Of a stretch of 64,000 bases of DNA, positions 40,271 through 48,622 are shown in pieces. The stretch is from the NCBI GenBank assembly GCA_012729145.1, contig JAAYDT010000008.1:1-64000 (forward strand), written 5' to 3'. The notes below the pieces were generated by a model, which worked only from the letters and a program-made list of their open reading frames with translations, had not been told where the DNA came from and did no database searches. How positions within the stretch are numbered: position 1 is the first letter of the stretch; each line of letters opens with the position of its first letter. This DNA comes from Synergistaceae bacterium. GTDB taxonomy: Bacteria; Synergistota; Synergistia; Synergistales; Thermovirgaceae. The position numbers and the translations under genes were made by a program.

Positions 40271-41258
40271 ACTTTTTACCCATAAGGTAAAGCTGCAGGT
40301 CTTCCTTTGAAAAGTGCGCTCCCAGGCCTACGGCGAGCCTTAGCCTGGCATGCTCCGGCCTCAGCCCTCCTCCGTCCATCACGCCCATTTCAAGCAGTCT
40401 TCTTGCGCTTCCCTCGAAGCCGTAGAGAGTGTTGGTGTGCCCCCTCCGACATCGCGTGGTTATAACAACGGCCGTATCGTTCTTGATCAGAGGTTTGAGG
40501 TACTGGATCCACGAGGGGGGGATGTTGCCCGCACCGAAACCAGCCAGAACAAGTCCCTCGAGGCTTCTGGACCTGGAGAGACATGAAAGGGTCCAGTCCC
40601 CTCCGCCGAGGGATGCCCAAAGTATCTCCACATCCTTTGCGGGCATTATAGCTCCTTCAAGCGCCGGGGGTCTGTTGGGCTTCCTGATTATCCTGATCTC
40701 ACCGCCCACGAAATCGGCCACAGGGCCTCTCCCGGGAGCCGAGAAGGCATCCCTTCGATGGGCCACCTCCTTGGCGACCTCCGAAGCAGCGAAAAGCTGG
40801 TCCTGGAAACATGCCAGGACCCCCATGCCCCACATGCACTCCGATGAAGCGGCCTTTACGGCTTGTGAGAGGTTGGCCATTGCATCAGACCCCTGAAGCC
40901 CGGGAGGCTGCATGGCCCCAGTAAAGACCACTGGCTGGGGGTACGCCCACAGGAGGTCGGTCAGGTAGGCCATCTCCTCGAGGGAATCGGTCCCGCAGGT
41001 GACTACTATTCCCGAAGCACCATCCTTGACGAGTTTGCGCAGCAATTCTACGAGATCAGTGGTCATACGTATGGTATAGTGACTGCTGGGCTGGTGGCTC
41101 CAGTCGATCACCTGGAGATCTCTTCCCAGGTCGGTCGGGAGAATCTCTACCAGGTCCTGGGCGGAGAGAGTAGGGACATAGCCGTTCTGTTTAGAGCTGA
41201 AGGTCATGCTGATGGTGCCGCCGGTCCCAACAAAGGCAATCTTTTCACGGTGCGGCAT
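40269..41258 (-). CDS. ansA: L-asparaginase
   Basis: The 329-residue enzyme begins KIAFVGTGGTISM, with the nucleophile Thr15 of the TGGTI motif, and has the second signature VTCGTDSLEEMA near residue 90, where Thr-Asp form part of the second catalytic triad. The absence of a signal peptide implies a cytoplasmic (type I-like) enzyme that hydrolyses asparagine to aspartate and ammonia, fitting amino-acid fermentation. Cys replaces the His found in the THGTDT signature of many members. GGGAGGTGG precedes the ATG. It is divergent from trkA. Confidence 0.9.
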   Translation of the reverse strand: MPHREKIAFVGTGGTISMTFSSKQNGYVPTLSAQDLVEILPTDLGRDLQVIDWSHQPSSHYTIRMTTDLVELLRKLVKDGASGIVVTCGTDSLEEMAYLTDLLWAYPQPVVFTGAMQPPGLQGSDAMANLSQAVKAASSECMWGMGVLACFQDQLFAASEVAKEVAHRRDAFSAPGRGPVADFVGGEIRIIRKPNRPPALEGAIMPAKDVEILWASLGGGDWTLSCLSRSRSLEGLVLAGFGAGNIPPSWIQYLKPLIKNDTAVVITTRCRRGHTNTLYGFEGSARRLLEMGVMDGGGLRPEHARLRLAVGLGAHFSKEDLQLYLMGKK

Positions 41259-41350
41259 TGGTCCACCTCCCTTGTCCGGATAAGTTTACCACTTTTCTGT
41301 TGCAGGCAGAGTCAGGGTTGCCTTATTCCTCCCGGGGGGTGAAGCAGAAG

Positions 41351-42715
41351 ATGAAGATCGTGATAATCGGAGCTGGAGAGGTAGGGTTCAGTGTAGCTTC
41401 CAGCCTTTCCCAGGAGGGGCACGATATCACCATTGTGGAGAGCAACGACGAGAGGGCCGCCAAGGCCGAGAACGAGCTCGACGTAATGGTTGTAAGGGGG
41501 AACGGTTCCAGACCCACGGTGCTTGAACAGGCGGGCATCTGTCCCGGCTGTGACACGGACCTCCTGATAGCCTGCTCCAACCATGACGAGGTCAATATAA
41601 TGGCCTGCTGGATCGCCCGTCGTGCCGGGGTGAAGAGAGTGATCTCCAGGGCACGAGGGATGGAGTATACCGACAGCCCCACCTGGGCGAGACAGTTGGG
41701 GATAGACGTGATGATCTCGCCGGAGAGGTCCGTTGCCAGGGAGATAGAGGAGTTCCTCTCCATAAGCTCTGCTGTCCACACCGCAGAGTTCTTCGGGGGC
41801 AAGGTGGGGGTTTATGCGTTCAGGGTCAGCTCCGGTTCGGCCCTCATGGGGATACCCCTGAGGGATCTCCGTCGTATCCACCCGAAGATCACCGCCCTGG
41901 TCGTCTTTATCGAAAGGCAGGGAAAGGGTTTCGTGCCATCGGGAGAGGACAGGCTCGAGGCTGAGGATCTCTGTTTCACGGTTACCTCAAAGTCCCAGGC
42001 CCAGGACCTGGAGGAGCTGTTCACGAAGAAGAAGACCCCGGAGCTGAGAAGAGTTATCATCATCGGAGGAGGGAAGATCGGGTACCAGGTGGCCAGGAGG
42101 CTCGAGATAAGATACCCCAAGCTCGATATCAGGCTCATTGACCAGGACCGCGAGAAGTGCGAGAAACTCTCGAGGGAGCTTGAGAGGTCGATAATAATTC
42201 ATGGGGACGGCATGGACGAGGAACTTCTCAGGTATGAGGGGGTAGATGAGGCTGACGGATTTGTAACTACAACGGCAAACGACGAGCACAACCTTCTTAT
42301 CGGTGTGGTCGGAAAGGCCCTTGGGGCCAGTAAAAGCGTAGCGGTGGTGAGACGGGAGCTGCTCATGAGGCTTACGGATTACATTGCCGTCGATTCGATG
42401 GTCAACCCTAACCAGGCCCTGGCGACGGTAATAATGAGGCAGGTTCGCTACCCCTTCGGAACGGGCGCACTTTCGATCATTGACGAGATCGACGCCGAAG
42501 TTCTGGAACTTTCGATCCCTCACGGCAGCACAGCCTGCGGGAAGAGGATAATGGACCTGGAGCTCCCAAAGGGCATACTGATTGCCCTTGTCTCGAGGAA
42601 CGGAGAGATGTTCGTGCCGTGGGGGGATAACGATCTCAAGGAGAATGACGAGGTCCTTATCTTCGCCTCGGAAGAACTGATGCCCAGGGCAGTCGAGATA
42701 CTGGGGGTGGAATAG
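41351..42715 (+). CDS. trkA: Trk potassium uptake regulatory subunit TrkA
   Basis: The 454-residue protein has two RCK units, each with a Rossmann NAD-binding motif: KIVIIGAGEVGFSVA at the start and RVIIIGGGKIGYQVA near residue 233, each followed by an RCK_C domain. It binds NAD(H) or ATP on the cytoplasmic face and gates the TrkH channel. ATG 41351 gives the normal N-terminus; the frame is open further upstream but without conservation. TrkH follows with one base between the genes, the standard trkA-trkH arrangement. Confidence 0.94.
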   Translation: MKIVIIGAGEVGFSVASSLSQEGHDITIVESNDERAAKAENELDVMVVRGNGSRPTVLEQAGICPGCDTDLLIACSNHDEVNIMACWIARRAGVKRVISRARGMEYTDSPTWARQLGIDVMISPERSVAREIEEFLSISSAVHTAEFFGGKVGVYAFRVSSGSALMGIPLRDLRRIHPKITALVVFIERQGKGFVPSGEDRLEAEDLCFTVTSKSQAQDLEELFTKKKTPELRRVIIIGGGKIGYQVARRLEIRYPKLDIRLIDQDREKCEKLSRELERSIIIHGDGMDEELLRYEGVDEADGFVTTTANDEHNLLIGVVGKALGASKSVAVVRRELLMRLTDYIAVDSMVNPNQALATVIMRQVRYPFGTGALSIIDEIDAEVLELSIPHGSTACGKRIMDLELPKGILIALVSRNGEMFVPWGDNDLKENDEVLIFASEELMPRAVEILGVE

Positions 42716-42716
42716 T

Positions 42717-44168
42717 TTGAGACTGGCCGTCGTTGCCAAGGTCCTCTCTCTTCTCTGTCTTCTCGTCTCGCTATTCATGGTGTTCCCTATGATATGGTCA
42801 CTGGCCGACGGTTCAAACGACCTTCCGGCCTTGTCTGGCGGCATGGCTACCGGGCTGTTAGTTTCGGCGGTTCTTTTTGCTGTCGGCTTCAAGGCAAAAG
42901 CAAGGGACCTGGGTGTACGCGAGGCCTTCGCAGTGGTCTCTCTCTCGTGGGTCTTTGCCTCGGCTATTGGTGGAGTACCCTACCTTCTGAACGGGACGGT
43001 CTCCAGCTTCACCGATGCCTTTTTCGAGGCCATGTCAGGTTTCACAACTACCGGTGCTTCCATTTTGACGGATATCCAGTCCAATCCAAGGGGCATACTC
43101 TTCTGGCGCGATCTCACCCATTGGCTTGGGGGCATGGGGATCATAGTTCTCAGCCTAGCGATCCTGCCCTTCCTGGGGGTAGGCGGGATGCAGCTCTACA
43201 AGGCTGAGGTGCCCGGACCCGTGCCGGAGAAGATCACTCCACGGGTCCGCCAAACGGCACTTTTGCTCTGGGGAGTCTATGTTCTGCTTTCTGCGATTCA
43301 GGTCGGGGCGCTGATGCTTGGGGGGATGGACCTCTTTGAATCGCTGACCCACACATTCGGTACGATGGCGACCGGAGGGTTCTCCCCGCTCAACGGAAGC
43401 ATAGGCCAATACGGGAACCCGTACTTCGAATGGGTGATAACCCTTTTCATGTTCCTGGCGGGGGCCAATTTCGTGCTTCATTATCTCGCTCTCAAGGGTG
43501 ATCTTGGCGCATGGTGGCGTGACGAGGAGTTCCGTTTCTATGCAAGGATCACAGTAGCATCTGTTCTTGCCGCCACTGCGGTCCTTTTCGCTACCGGGAC
43601 CTACGGAACCTTGTCCGATTCTTTCCGTTACGGGGCTTTCCAGGTCGTCAGCATTCTGACAACAACGGGTTATGTTACCTCTGATTACGAACTTTGGCCC
43701 TTCTTTATCCAGTACCTTCTGTTGTTCCTGATGTTTGTCGGAGGATGCGCAGGATCGACCGGAGGCGGGATAAAGAACATGAGGATAATAGTCCTAATGA
43801 AACACGTTGGTGCCGAACTCAAGAGGCTCCTTCACCCCAAGGCTATATTTACCGTAAGGATCGGGGGCAGGGTCCTGGAGAGGGAGGTCATATCCTCGGT
43901 AACGGCTTTTTTCGTGATGTACATAGGGCTTTTCTCCCTTGCGGCCATGGTGATGGCCGCCCTGGGTCTGGATGTAATTTCGGCCGTTGCCAGTGTTGCG
44001 GCGACTATAGGCAATATAGGTCCGGGGCTGGGTTCAGTAGGTCCCTCGGAGAACTATGCCCATATCCCTGTGGCGGGAAAGTGGGTCCTCTCTTTCTGCA
44101 TGCTTCTCGGGAGGCTCGAGATCTATACGGTTATGATGCTTTTCCTCCCCGGGACCTGGAGGAGATAG
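42717..44168 (+). CDS. trkH: Trk potassium uptake channel subunit TrkH
   Basis: The 483-residue protein has about ten membrane helices in four pore-loop repeats, including FEAMSGFTTTGASIL, THWLGGMGIIVLSLAILP, FGTMATGGFSPLN and ILTTTGYVTSDYELWP, and the GGCAGSTGGGIKNMR segment of the gating loop. It forms the potassium pore, regulated by TrkA. The start is TTG 42717, with GGGGGTGGAA upstream. Repeat cluster B follows the stop codon. Confidence 0.94.
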   Translation: MRLAVVAKVLSLLCLLVSLFMVFPMIWSLADGSNDLPALSGGMATGLLVSAVLFAVGFKAKARDLGVREAFAVVSLSWVFASAIGGVPYLLNGTVSSFTDAFFEAMSGFTTTGASILTDIQSNPRGILFWRDLTHWLGGMGIIVLSLAILPFLGVGGMQLYKAEVPGPVPEKITPRVRQTALLLWGVYVLLSAIQVGALMLGGMDLFESLTHTFGTMATGGFSPLNGSIGQYGNPYFEWVITLFMFLAGANFVLHYLALKGDLGAWWRDEEFRFYARITVASVLAATAVLFATGTYGTLSDSFRYGAFQVVSILTTTGYVTSDYELWPFFIQYLLLFLMFVGGCAGSTGGGIKNMRIIVLMKHVGAELKRLLHPKAIFTVRIGGRVLEREVISSVTAFFVMYIGLFSLAAMVMAALGLDVISAVASVAATIGNIGPGLGSVGPSENYAHIPVAGKWVLSFCMLLGRLEIYTVMMLFLPGTWRR

Positions 44169-44219
44169 GAAGATTCAGGAGGCGTGAGACCTGATCCGTA
44201 AACCCAAGAATAAAGGGTT

Positions 44220-44312
44220 TGAACGGTAAACAGCAAACGGGCCGAGAATCGCAAGCCGCAAAAAACAAAGGCGCGTAAACAGTTTTTCACCGTCTACTGT
44301 TTACGCGCCTTT
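44220..44312. repeat. Heptanucleotide repeat cluster B with a 17-bp inverted repeat
   Basis: The gap 44169-44353 holds three tandem heptamers at 44220-44240 (TGAACGG type). It also has a perfect inverted repeat: AAAGGCGCGTAAACAGT (44267-44283) and its complement at 44296-44312, separated by 12 bases. The right arm and loop, ACCGTCTACTGTTTACGC, match ACCGTTCACTGTTTACGC of cluster A with two differences. The hairpin ends in TTT and lies between the convergent trkH and LUD genes, so it may also terminate transcription in either direction. Confidence 0.75.
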
Positions 44313-44353
44313 ATGCCCTGCTTTTTCGTCTTACTTCTAACCTCTGACGGATC

Positions 44354-45016
44354 CTAGTACCCCAGCTCCTCCCCGACGATAATTACATGTACGTCGCGTC
44401 CGAAGGGGGCTCTCTCAAGGACAAGGGTGGCCCGGCAGAACCGGTTCGGGACCTTGCAGTTGACACAGAAGCCGGTGTTTGCGCAAGGGATGTCTATCCC
44501 TTTGCTGATGGCGTTAAGCGGTGTGGCTACGTCCCTTATCCTCTGGGTAGCGGACTGTATATCGCGACTGACCTTGTTGATGCCCACGACAAAGATGATC
44601 CGGTTCCTTGCCCAGGCCATGGCTGCCACGCGGTTGCCCGTTCCGTCGATGTTCACCAGCATCCCGTCCAGAGTGACCCCGTTGGAGCTGGAAAGGAAGA
44701 CATCGCTGGTGTTCTCCTCTTCCCATCTCCTCGATCTGTCCTCAGGGGCGAGCGACGGGTCCCAGTGCTCGAAAACCCTGCAATTCCTGGCCTGGAGCTC
44801 TTCGAAGAGCCCCAGTTCCCGGATGGTTGATGATCCGGGGACCCCTACGGAAGAGCCCTCCGGGACCAGTTCCATCACCTTGTTAACGGCCTCTTCGCTG
44901 GACCCGGCATAGACCGCCTTGAACCCGTTGGCCTCCAGGGCCTTCACCACGCTCTTGCCGAGGTGCTCGTTATAAGTCCTTCTGACTTCAAGGTTCTTCT
45001 TCTGCATCGGATTCAT
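44354..45016 (-). CDS. LUD-domain (LutC/YkgG-like) protein
   Basis: The 220-residue protein is a single LUD/DUF162 domain: VGVPGSSTIRELGL near 78, SSNGVTLDGMLVNIDGTGNRVA near 112 and VVGINKVSRD near 145. It ends with a cysteine group (CANTGFCVNCKVPNRFC) not found in LutC itself, suggesting a metal or Fe-S site. LutC works with LutA and LutB in lactate oxidation, but neither is in the window. The stand-alone DUF162 type with the C-terminal cysteines is common in anaerobes and of unknown role. Confidence 0.87.
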   Translation of the reverse strand: MNPMQKKNLEVRRTYNEHLGKSVVKALEANGFKAVYAGSSEEAVNKVMELVPEGSSVGVPGSSTIRELGLFEELQARNCRVFEHWDPSLAPEDRSRRWEEENTSDVFLSSSNGVTLDGMLVNIDGTGNRVAAMAWARNRIIFVVGINKVSRDIQSATQRIRDVATPLNAISKGIDIPCANTGFCVNCKVPNRFCRATLVLERAPFGRDVHVIIVGEELGY

Positions 45017-45176
45017 AGGTCTTTCCCCTTTCCCTTAATGTTTTTTCCCTTGGTTCCAGCGTCCCAATTTTATCAGAACACCGACGGGATATGAAAAGGC
45101 CCGAGGCTATGGATCAGTATGACAATTTTGCCAAAAAGTGTTATTCTCTTATGCTAAAGAGAATGGAGGGATAACC

Positions 45177-45452
45177 ATGTGCAGAGTGATAACCCCCGAT
45201 CAGAGTGGAGGACACGCCCATGTCGATGATCCGCTTTCGATTGCGGAGCTTCTGAGAGAGACCCTGTCGCAGGAGCTCGATGCCATGACCGAACTGGCAG
45301 CAAGATACCACATCATAGAAGATGAAGAGATCCGCCACTCCCTGGGGTACCTGATAGGATCCCGCAGAAAAGACCTGGCTGTCCTGTGGGACCTTCTCCA
45401 GAAAGCCGAGGAGAAGGCCTTTGGTGGTCACCACCATGGGCATGAGCATTAG
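45177..45452 (+). CDS. Small His-rich helical protein, possibly ferritin-like
   Basis: I do not recognise a named family. The 91-residue product has an N-terminal SGGHAHVDDP, two predicted long helices (about 22-45 and 50-80) with LSQELDAMTELAARYHIIED, and a His-rich tail GGHHHGHEH. Two antiparallel helices with Glu and His suggest a half-ferritin or another metal-handling bundle, but no ExxH motif is seen, so this is inference. GGAGGG precedes the ATG. The terminator at 45654 probably ends its transcript after repeat cluster C. Confidence 0.65.
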   Translation: MCRVITPDQSGGHAHVDDPLSIAELLRETLSQELDAMTELAARYHIIEDEEIRHSLGYLIGSRRKDLAVLWDLLQKAEEKAFGGHHHGHEH

Positions 45453-45502
45453 GTTGGGATCGGGTAAGGCCTGGATCGTAACGGGAGACGCATGACTAGT
45501 AG

Positions 45503-45599
45503 ATCGTGAATCGTAAATCGTGCATCGTGAAGCAACCCGGGAGACATGCGAGACGCAGCAGGAGACAGGGAGGGCCGAAACCCTTGAAACGCGGGAGAA
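45503..45599 (+). repeat. Heptanucleotide repeat cluster C
   Basis: Four tandem heptamers of form ATCGTGA (equivalent to TGAATCG) stand at 45503-45530. They are followed by a CAGCAGG stretch (45556-45562) and the module GAAACCCTTGAAACGCGGGA (45577-45596), which matches the module of cluster A with a small insertion and a few changes. The whole 310-base gap 45453-45762 otherwise holds the terminator, palindrome and promoter of the ylxM operon. Confidence 0.8.
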
Positions 45600-45653
45600 A
45601 ACTGCGACCTCCAAAAATGCTTGAACGATTTTCGTGAAAAAACATGACAAACC

Positions 45654-45685
45654 CGGGGGATGCCAGATATGGCACCCCCCGTTTT
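45654..45685 (+). terminator. Terminator upstream of the ylxM promoter
   Basis: CGGGGG and TGCCA pair with TGGCA and CCCCCG around a GATA loop with one A-C mismatch, followed by TTTT. It insulates the operon from transcription arriving from the small His-rich gene. Confidence 0.8.
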
Positions 45686-45686
45686 G

Positions 45687-45710
45687 CTGTCAAGTAATTA
45701 TACTTGACAG
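45687..45710. promoter_or_regulatory. 10-4-10 palindrome overlapping the -35 of the ylxM promoter
   Basis: CTGTCAAGTA (45687-45696), ATTA and TACTTGACAG (45701-45710) form a perfect inverted repeat. Its right half contains the -35 hexamer TTGACA and its left half is the same hexamer on the other strand. This fits an operator for a dimeric repressor or activator. It may also allow divergent -35 recognition. Confidence 0.6.
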
Positions 45711-45732
45711 GCCTGAAGCGGACTCCTATAAT
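45704..45732 (+). promoter_or_regulatory. Full-consensus sigma-70 promoter of the ylxM-ffh-rpsP operon
   Basis: TTGACA (45704-45709), a 17-base spacer and TATAAT (45727-45732) match the consensus at 12 of 12 positions, 30 bases before the TTG start of ylxM. This should be among the strongest promoters in the genome. Confidence 0.92.
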
Positions 45733-45762
45733 CGTCCACTGTGCATATTTGGAGGTGTCCCA

Positions 45763-46119
45763 TTGAAAGACCAGATAGAGCACAGGGTAATGCTTTCAAG
45801 ACTCTTCGACTTTTACGAGCCGGTCCTTACAGAGAAACAGCGGGAGGCCTTTCGTCTCCACGTGCTGGAGGACTGGTCGCTCTCCGAGGTCGCCGAAAGA
45901 CTCGAGGTGACCAGGCAGGGAGCCCATGATCTCGTTCAGAGGGGCAGGGACCGCCTCCTGGAGATGGAGGGACTGCTGGGTTTTTCTGCAAAGGATGCCA
46001 AATGGGAAAGGCACTTCAGGGAACTAGGGAGATGGTACCAGCGCCATATGGAGAAGATATCCCAAGAAGCTGCCGCCGAACTTGCGGTCTTGCTTGCCCC
46101 TGAAGAGCGGGAGGGCTGA
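45763..46119 (+). CDS. ylxM: YlxM-like helix-turn-helix protein, SRP-associated
   Basis: The 118-residue protein begins KDQIEHRVMLSRLFDFYEPV and carries the sigma-70-region-4-like helix-turn-helix LSEVAERLEVTRQGAHDLVQRG near 45-66, the YlxM/UPF0122 signature. In Gram-positive bacteria YlxM associates with the signal recognition particle. It starts with TTG at 45763, with GGAGGTG 5-6 bases upstream, and precedes ffh by 8 bases. The C-terminal ~35 residues extend beyond the usual length and are helical. Confidence 0.9.
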   Translation: MKDQIEHRVMLSRLFDFYEPVLTEKQREAFRLHVLEDWSLSEVAERLEVTRQGAHDLVQRGRDRLLEMEGLLGFSAKDAKWERHFRELGRWYQRHMEKISQEAAAELAVLLAPEEREG

Positions 46120-46127
46120 TACGCCTT

Positions 46128-47465
46128 ATGTTCGATTCGCTCAGGGAACGCCTTGAAGGTGTGTTCAAAGGGCTCAGGAGCAGGGGGAAACTGACGGAAG
46201 AGGACATCTCCGTCGCCTTGAGGGATGTCAGGAGGGCGCTCCTGGAGGGTGACGTCAACTTCCGGGTTGTCAAGGACCTGGTGGACAGGATCCGTGAACG
46301 TGCTGCCGGAAGGGATGTGCTCGACTCGATCACTCCTGCCCAGCAGGTGATCGCCATAGTCTACGAGGAGATGGCGGCTCTGATGGGCTCGGGGCGTCAA
46401 TCCTTGTCCTTCTCCCCGAAACCTCCGACGAAATACCTCCTTGTGGGGCTCCAGGGTTCGGGGAAGACGACGACCTGCGTCAAGATAGCCAAGAAGATCT
46501 CCGACGGCCACAAGCCTCTAGTGGTCGGATGCGACCTGAGGAGACCTGCCGCCGTGGACCAGCTCAGGATACTCGCCGGGCAGGCCGGAGTGGGCTTCTT
46601 TGGCCCCTCTGGGGGAGAGAAGGATGTCCTCCCTCTTGTCCGCAGGGCAGAGGAGTACGCGGCCCGGAGGCTTTACGATGTCATTCTCTTCGACACGGCA
46701 GGCCGTCTCAACATCGATGACCAGCTCATGGAGGAGCTTGCCTCTCTTGGAGGGATCCTCTCCCCGACAGAGACTCTCCTGGTGGTCGATTCGATGACAG
46801 GTCAGGAAGCTGTCAACGTCGCAGCTGCCTTCAACGACAAGATCCCCCTTAGCGGGATCGTCCTGACGAAGCTTGATGGTGACTCAAGGGGAGGGGCTGC
46901 CCTGAGCATAAGGGCAGCCACCGGGGTTCCGGTCAAACTCGCTGGTGTTGGAGAAAAGGTCACTGACATCGAGCAGTTCGATCCCCGGAGGATGGCCCAA
47001 CGCGTTCTGGGTATGGGGGATGTCCAGGGTCTGGTGGAGAGGATCCAGGAGGCTGCCGACGACAGGGAGATCGAGAAGATAGCAGCTTCGGTCAAAAAGA
47101 AGAGGATGACCATGGATGACATGCTCCTTCAGATCAGGCAGGTCAGGAAGATGGGGCCCCTGGACAAGGTTCTCGAGATGATACCCGGTGCGGGCAGGGT
47201 CAAGGGGCTGGACAATGTTCAGCTCGACCCCGGGCGACTTGCCCATGTGGAGGCAGTGATCCTGTCCATGACAAAAAAAGAGAGGGAGAACCCCCAGATA
47301 ATCAAGGGCAGCAGGCGCAGAAGGATCGCCCAGGGGTCAGGTACCTCGGTGCAGATGGTAAATCAGGTCCTGAAGCAGTTCGAGCAGATGAGCATGTTGA
47401 TGAAGCGGTTCGCTCCAGGTAAAGGGGCGAAACTGCCCAGGGGATTCCCCCCCATTCCCATGTAG
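46128..47465 (+). CDS. ffh: Signal recognition particle protein Ffh
   Basis: The 445-residue GTPase has the N domain (1-90), the G domain with P-loop [13 protein letters not shown] near 107, DTAGR near 188, TKLDGD near 246 and GVGEK near 272, and a methionine-rich M domain from about 300 ([25 protein letters not shown]). It binds 4.5S RNA and signal sequences for co-translational membrane targeting. It lies in the translation operon with ylxM and rpsP. Confidence 0.97.
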   Translation: MFDSLRERLEGVFKGLRSRGKLTEEDISVALRDVRRALLEGDVNFRVVKDLVDRIRERAAGRDVLDSITPAQQVIAIVYEEMAALMGSGRQSLSFSPKPPTKYLLVGLQGSGKTTTCVKIAKKISDGHKPLVVGCDLRRPAAVDQLRILAGQAGVGFFGPSGGEKDVLPLVRRAEEYAARRLYDVILFDTAGRLNIDDQLMEELASLGGILSPTETLLVVDSMTGQEAVNVAAAFNDKIPLSGIVLTKLDGDSRGGAALSIRAATGVPVKLAGVGEKVTDIEQFDPRRMAQRVLGMGDVQGLVERIQEAADDREIEKIAASVKKKRMTMDDMLLQIRQVRKMGPLDKVLEMIPGAGRVKGLDNVQLDPGRLAHVEAVILSMTKKERENPQIIKGSRRRRIAQGSGTSVQMVNQVLKQFEQMSMLMKRFAPGKGAKLPRGFPPIPM

Positions 47466-47550
47466 GAAGGACCGCCGCGCCCCTTGTTCATGGAAACGGC
47501 ATTTATTGGATCTATGGAACAGTAGAATAAATACAGGAGGTGGCAGACAT

Positions 47551-47820
47551 ATGGCAGTTCGTATTCGCCTAGCAAGGTTCGGCCGTAAGAAGCAGCCCTT
47601 TTACCGACTGGTAGTTGCCGACTCGAGGGCGCCCCGTGACGGTGCTTTCATCGAACAGATAGGGTCATACGACCCCATGAAGGAGCCGGCAGCGCTGAAG
47701 GTCCAGGAGGACAGGGCCCTTTACTGGCTGGGTGTTGGAGCGCTTCCGTCGGATACGGCCCGGGCGATCCTGAAGAAGACGGGAGTCTGGGACAAGTTCA
47801 CATCCGGGAAGAAGCAGTAA
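47551..47820 (+). CDS. rpsP: Ribosomal protein S16
   Basis: The 89-residue protein begins [19 protein letters not shown] and contains the family core [21 protein letters not shown]. It binds 16S rRNA early in small-subunit assembly. AGGAGGTG is a near-ideal ribosome-binding site. An 85-base gap separates it from ffh; no terminator is visible there. Confidence 0.97.
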   Translation: MAVRIRLARFGRKKQPFYRLVVADSRAPRDGAFIEQIGSYDPMKEPAALKVQEDRALYWLGVGALPSDTARAILKKTGVWDKFTSGKKQ

Positions 47821-47832
47821 CGGGATCCGCTC

Positions 47833-48078
47833 ATGCCGGATTACGAGGAACTCGTGGGGTTCATCGTCAGGAGCATTGTTCCCGATCCTGACGGTGTGAC
47901 GATCACGTCACAGAGAAGCGTCGGAGGAGTTGTAAAGGTACTGGTAAGGGTTTCAAGGGACGACATGGGGCGGCTGATAGGCAAGCACGGCGTTACGATA
48001 AACGCCATCAGGATGGTTGCCAGAGCTGCCGCTGTCAAACCCGGCGAGAAAGTGGAAGTGGACATCCTGGAAGACTGA
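47833..48078 (+). CDS. khpA: KH-domain RNA-binding protein KhpA
   Basis: The 81-residue protein is one KH domain with the GXXG loop GKHG (residues 52-55, in DDMGRLIGKHGVTINAIR). KhpA (YlqC) usually pairs with KhpB and binds many RNAs. It lies 12 bases after rpsP, in the standard rpsP-khpA-rimM-trmD order. Confidence 0.95.
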   Translation: MPDYEELVGFIVRSIVPDPDGVTITSQRSVGGVVKVLVRVSRDDMGRLIGKHGVTINAIRMVARAAAVKPGEKVEVDILED

Positions 48079-48103
48079 GGTGGCAGCCTTGAAAGGACCC
48101 ACA

Positions 48104-48622
48104 ATGGTGACTATAGGACGGATCCTTGGCGCCCACGGGGTCAGGGGCGAGATCAAGGTCCTTCCGCTCACGGATTTTCCGGAGCGTTTCCTCGATATGG
48201 ACAGGATCGACATCTTCCGGCCGGAGGGGAAGCTGATAGCTTCGCTTTCGATCCGAACCATCAGACTTCACGAGGGGAAGGGCCTCTTTCTTGTAGGGTC
48301 CGAAGATATCAGCGATCGGGATAAGGCACAGGCCCTTGAGGGCGGTCTCATTATGGTGGATCCTTCCGAAAGGGTCCCCTTGCCTGAGGGCAGTTACTGG
48401 ATCGAGGATATTGTGGGTCTTGCGGTAGTCCTCTCAGGAACAGGCGAAGAGCTGGGCAAGGTGGAGGATGTTCTCCGGACGGGAGTTCATGATGTCTACT
48501 CCCTAAGGACACCTGAAGGCGACGTAAGGATGATCCCGGCAGTCCGCGAAGTGGTCCTTAGAGTCTCACCCGAAGAGGGGGTTATTGAGATAAGTCTGCC
48601 GGAGGGGCTCTGGGATCGATGA
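48104..48622 (+). CDS. rimM: Ribosome maturation factor RimM
   Basis: This 172-residue protein has the N-terminal RimM barrel (VTIGRILGAHGVRGEIKV) and the C-terminal PRC-barrel domain (GSYWIEDIVGLAVV, TGVHDVYSL, MIPAVREVVL). It assists 30S head assembly by binding S19. ATG 48104 has AAGGA upstream; a TTG at 48089 (GAGGTGG before it) is a good alternative. The stop overlaps trmD by 4 bases. Confidence 0.95.
   Translation: MVTIGRILGAHGVRGEIKVLPLTDFPERFLDMDRIDIFRPEGKLIASLSIRTIRLHEGKGLFLVGSEDISDRDKAQALEGGLIMVDPSERVPLPEGSYWIEDIVGLAVVLSGTGEELGKVEDVLRTGVHDVYSLRTPEGDVRMIPAVREVVLRVSPEEGVIEISLPEGLWDR

Noticed and set aside
45503-45599. Heptamer arrays as a CRISPR array
   Set aside because: Units are 7 bases with no unique spacers and there are no cas genes in the window.
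45138-45650. Minus-strand open frame of 169 codons across the His-rich gene and repeat cluster C
   Set aside because: It is the reverse shadow of the gene plus repeat sequence, with low-complexity Ser-Arg-Val text produced by the heptamers.
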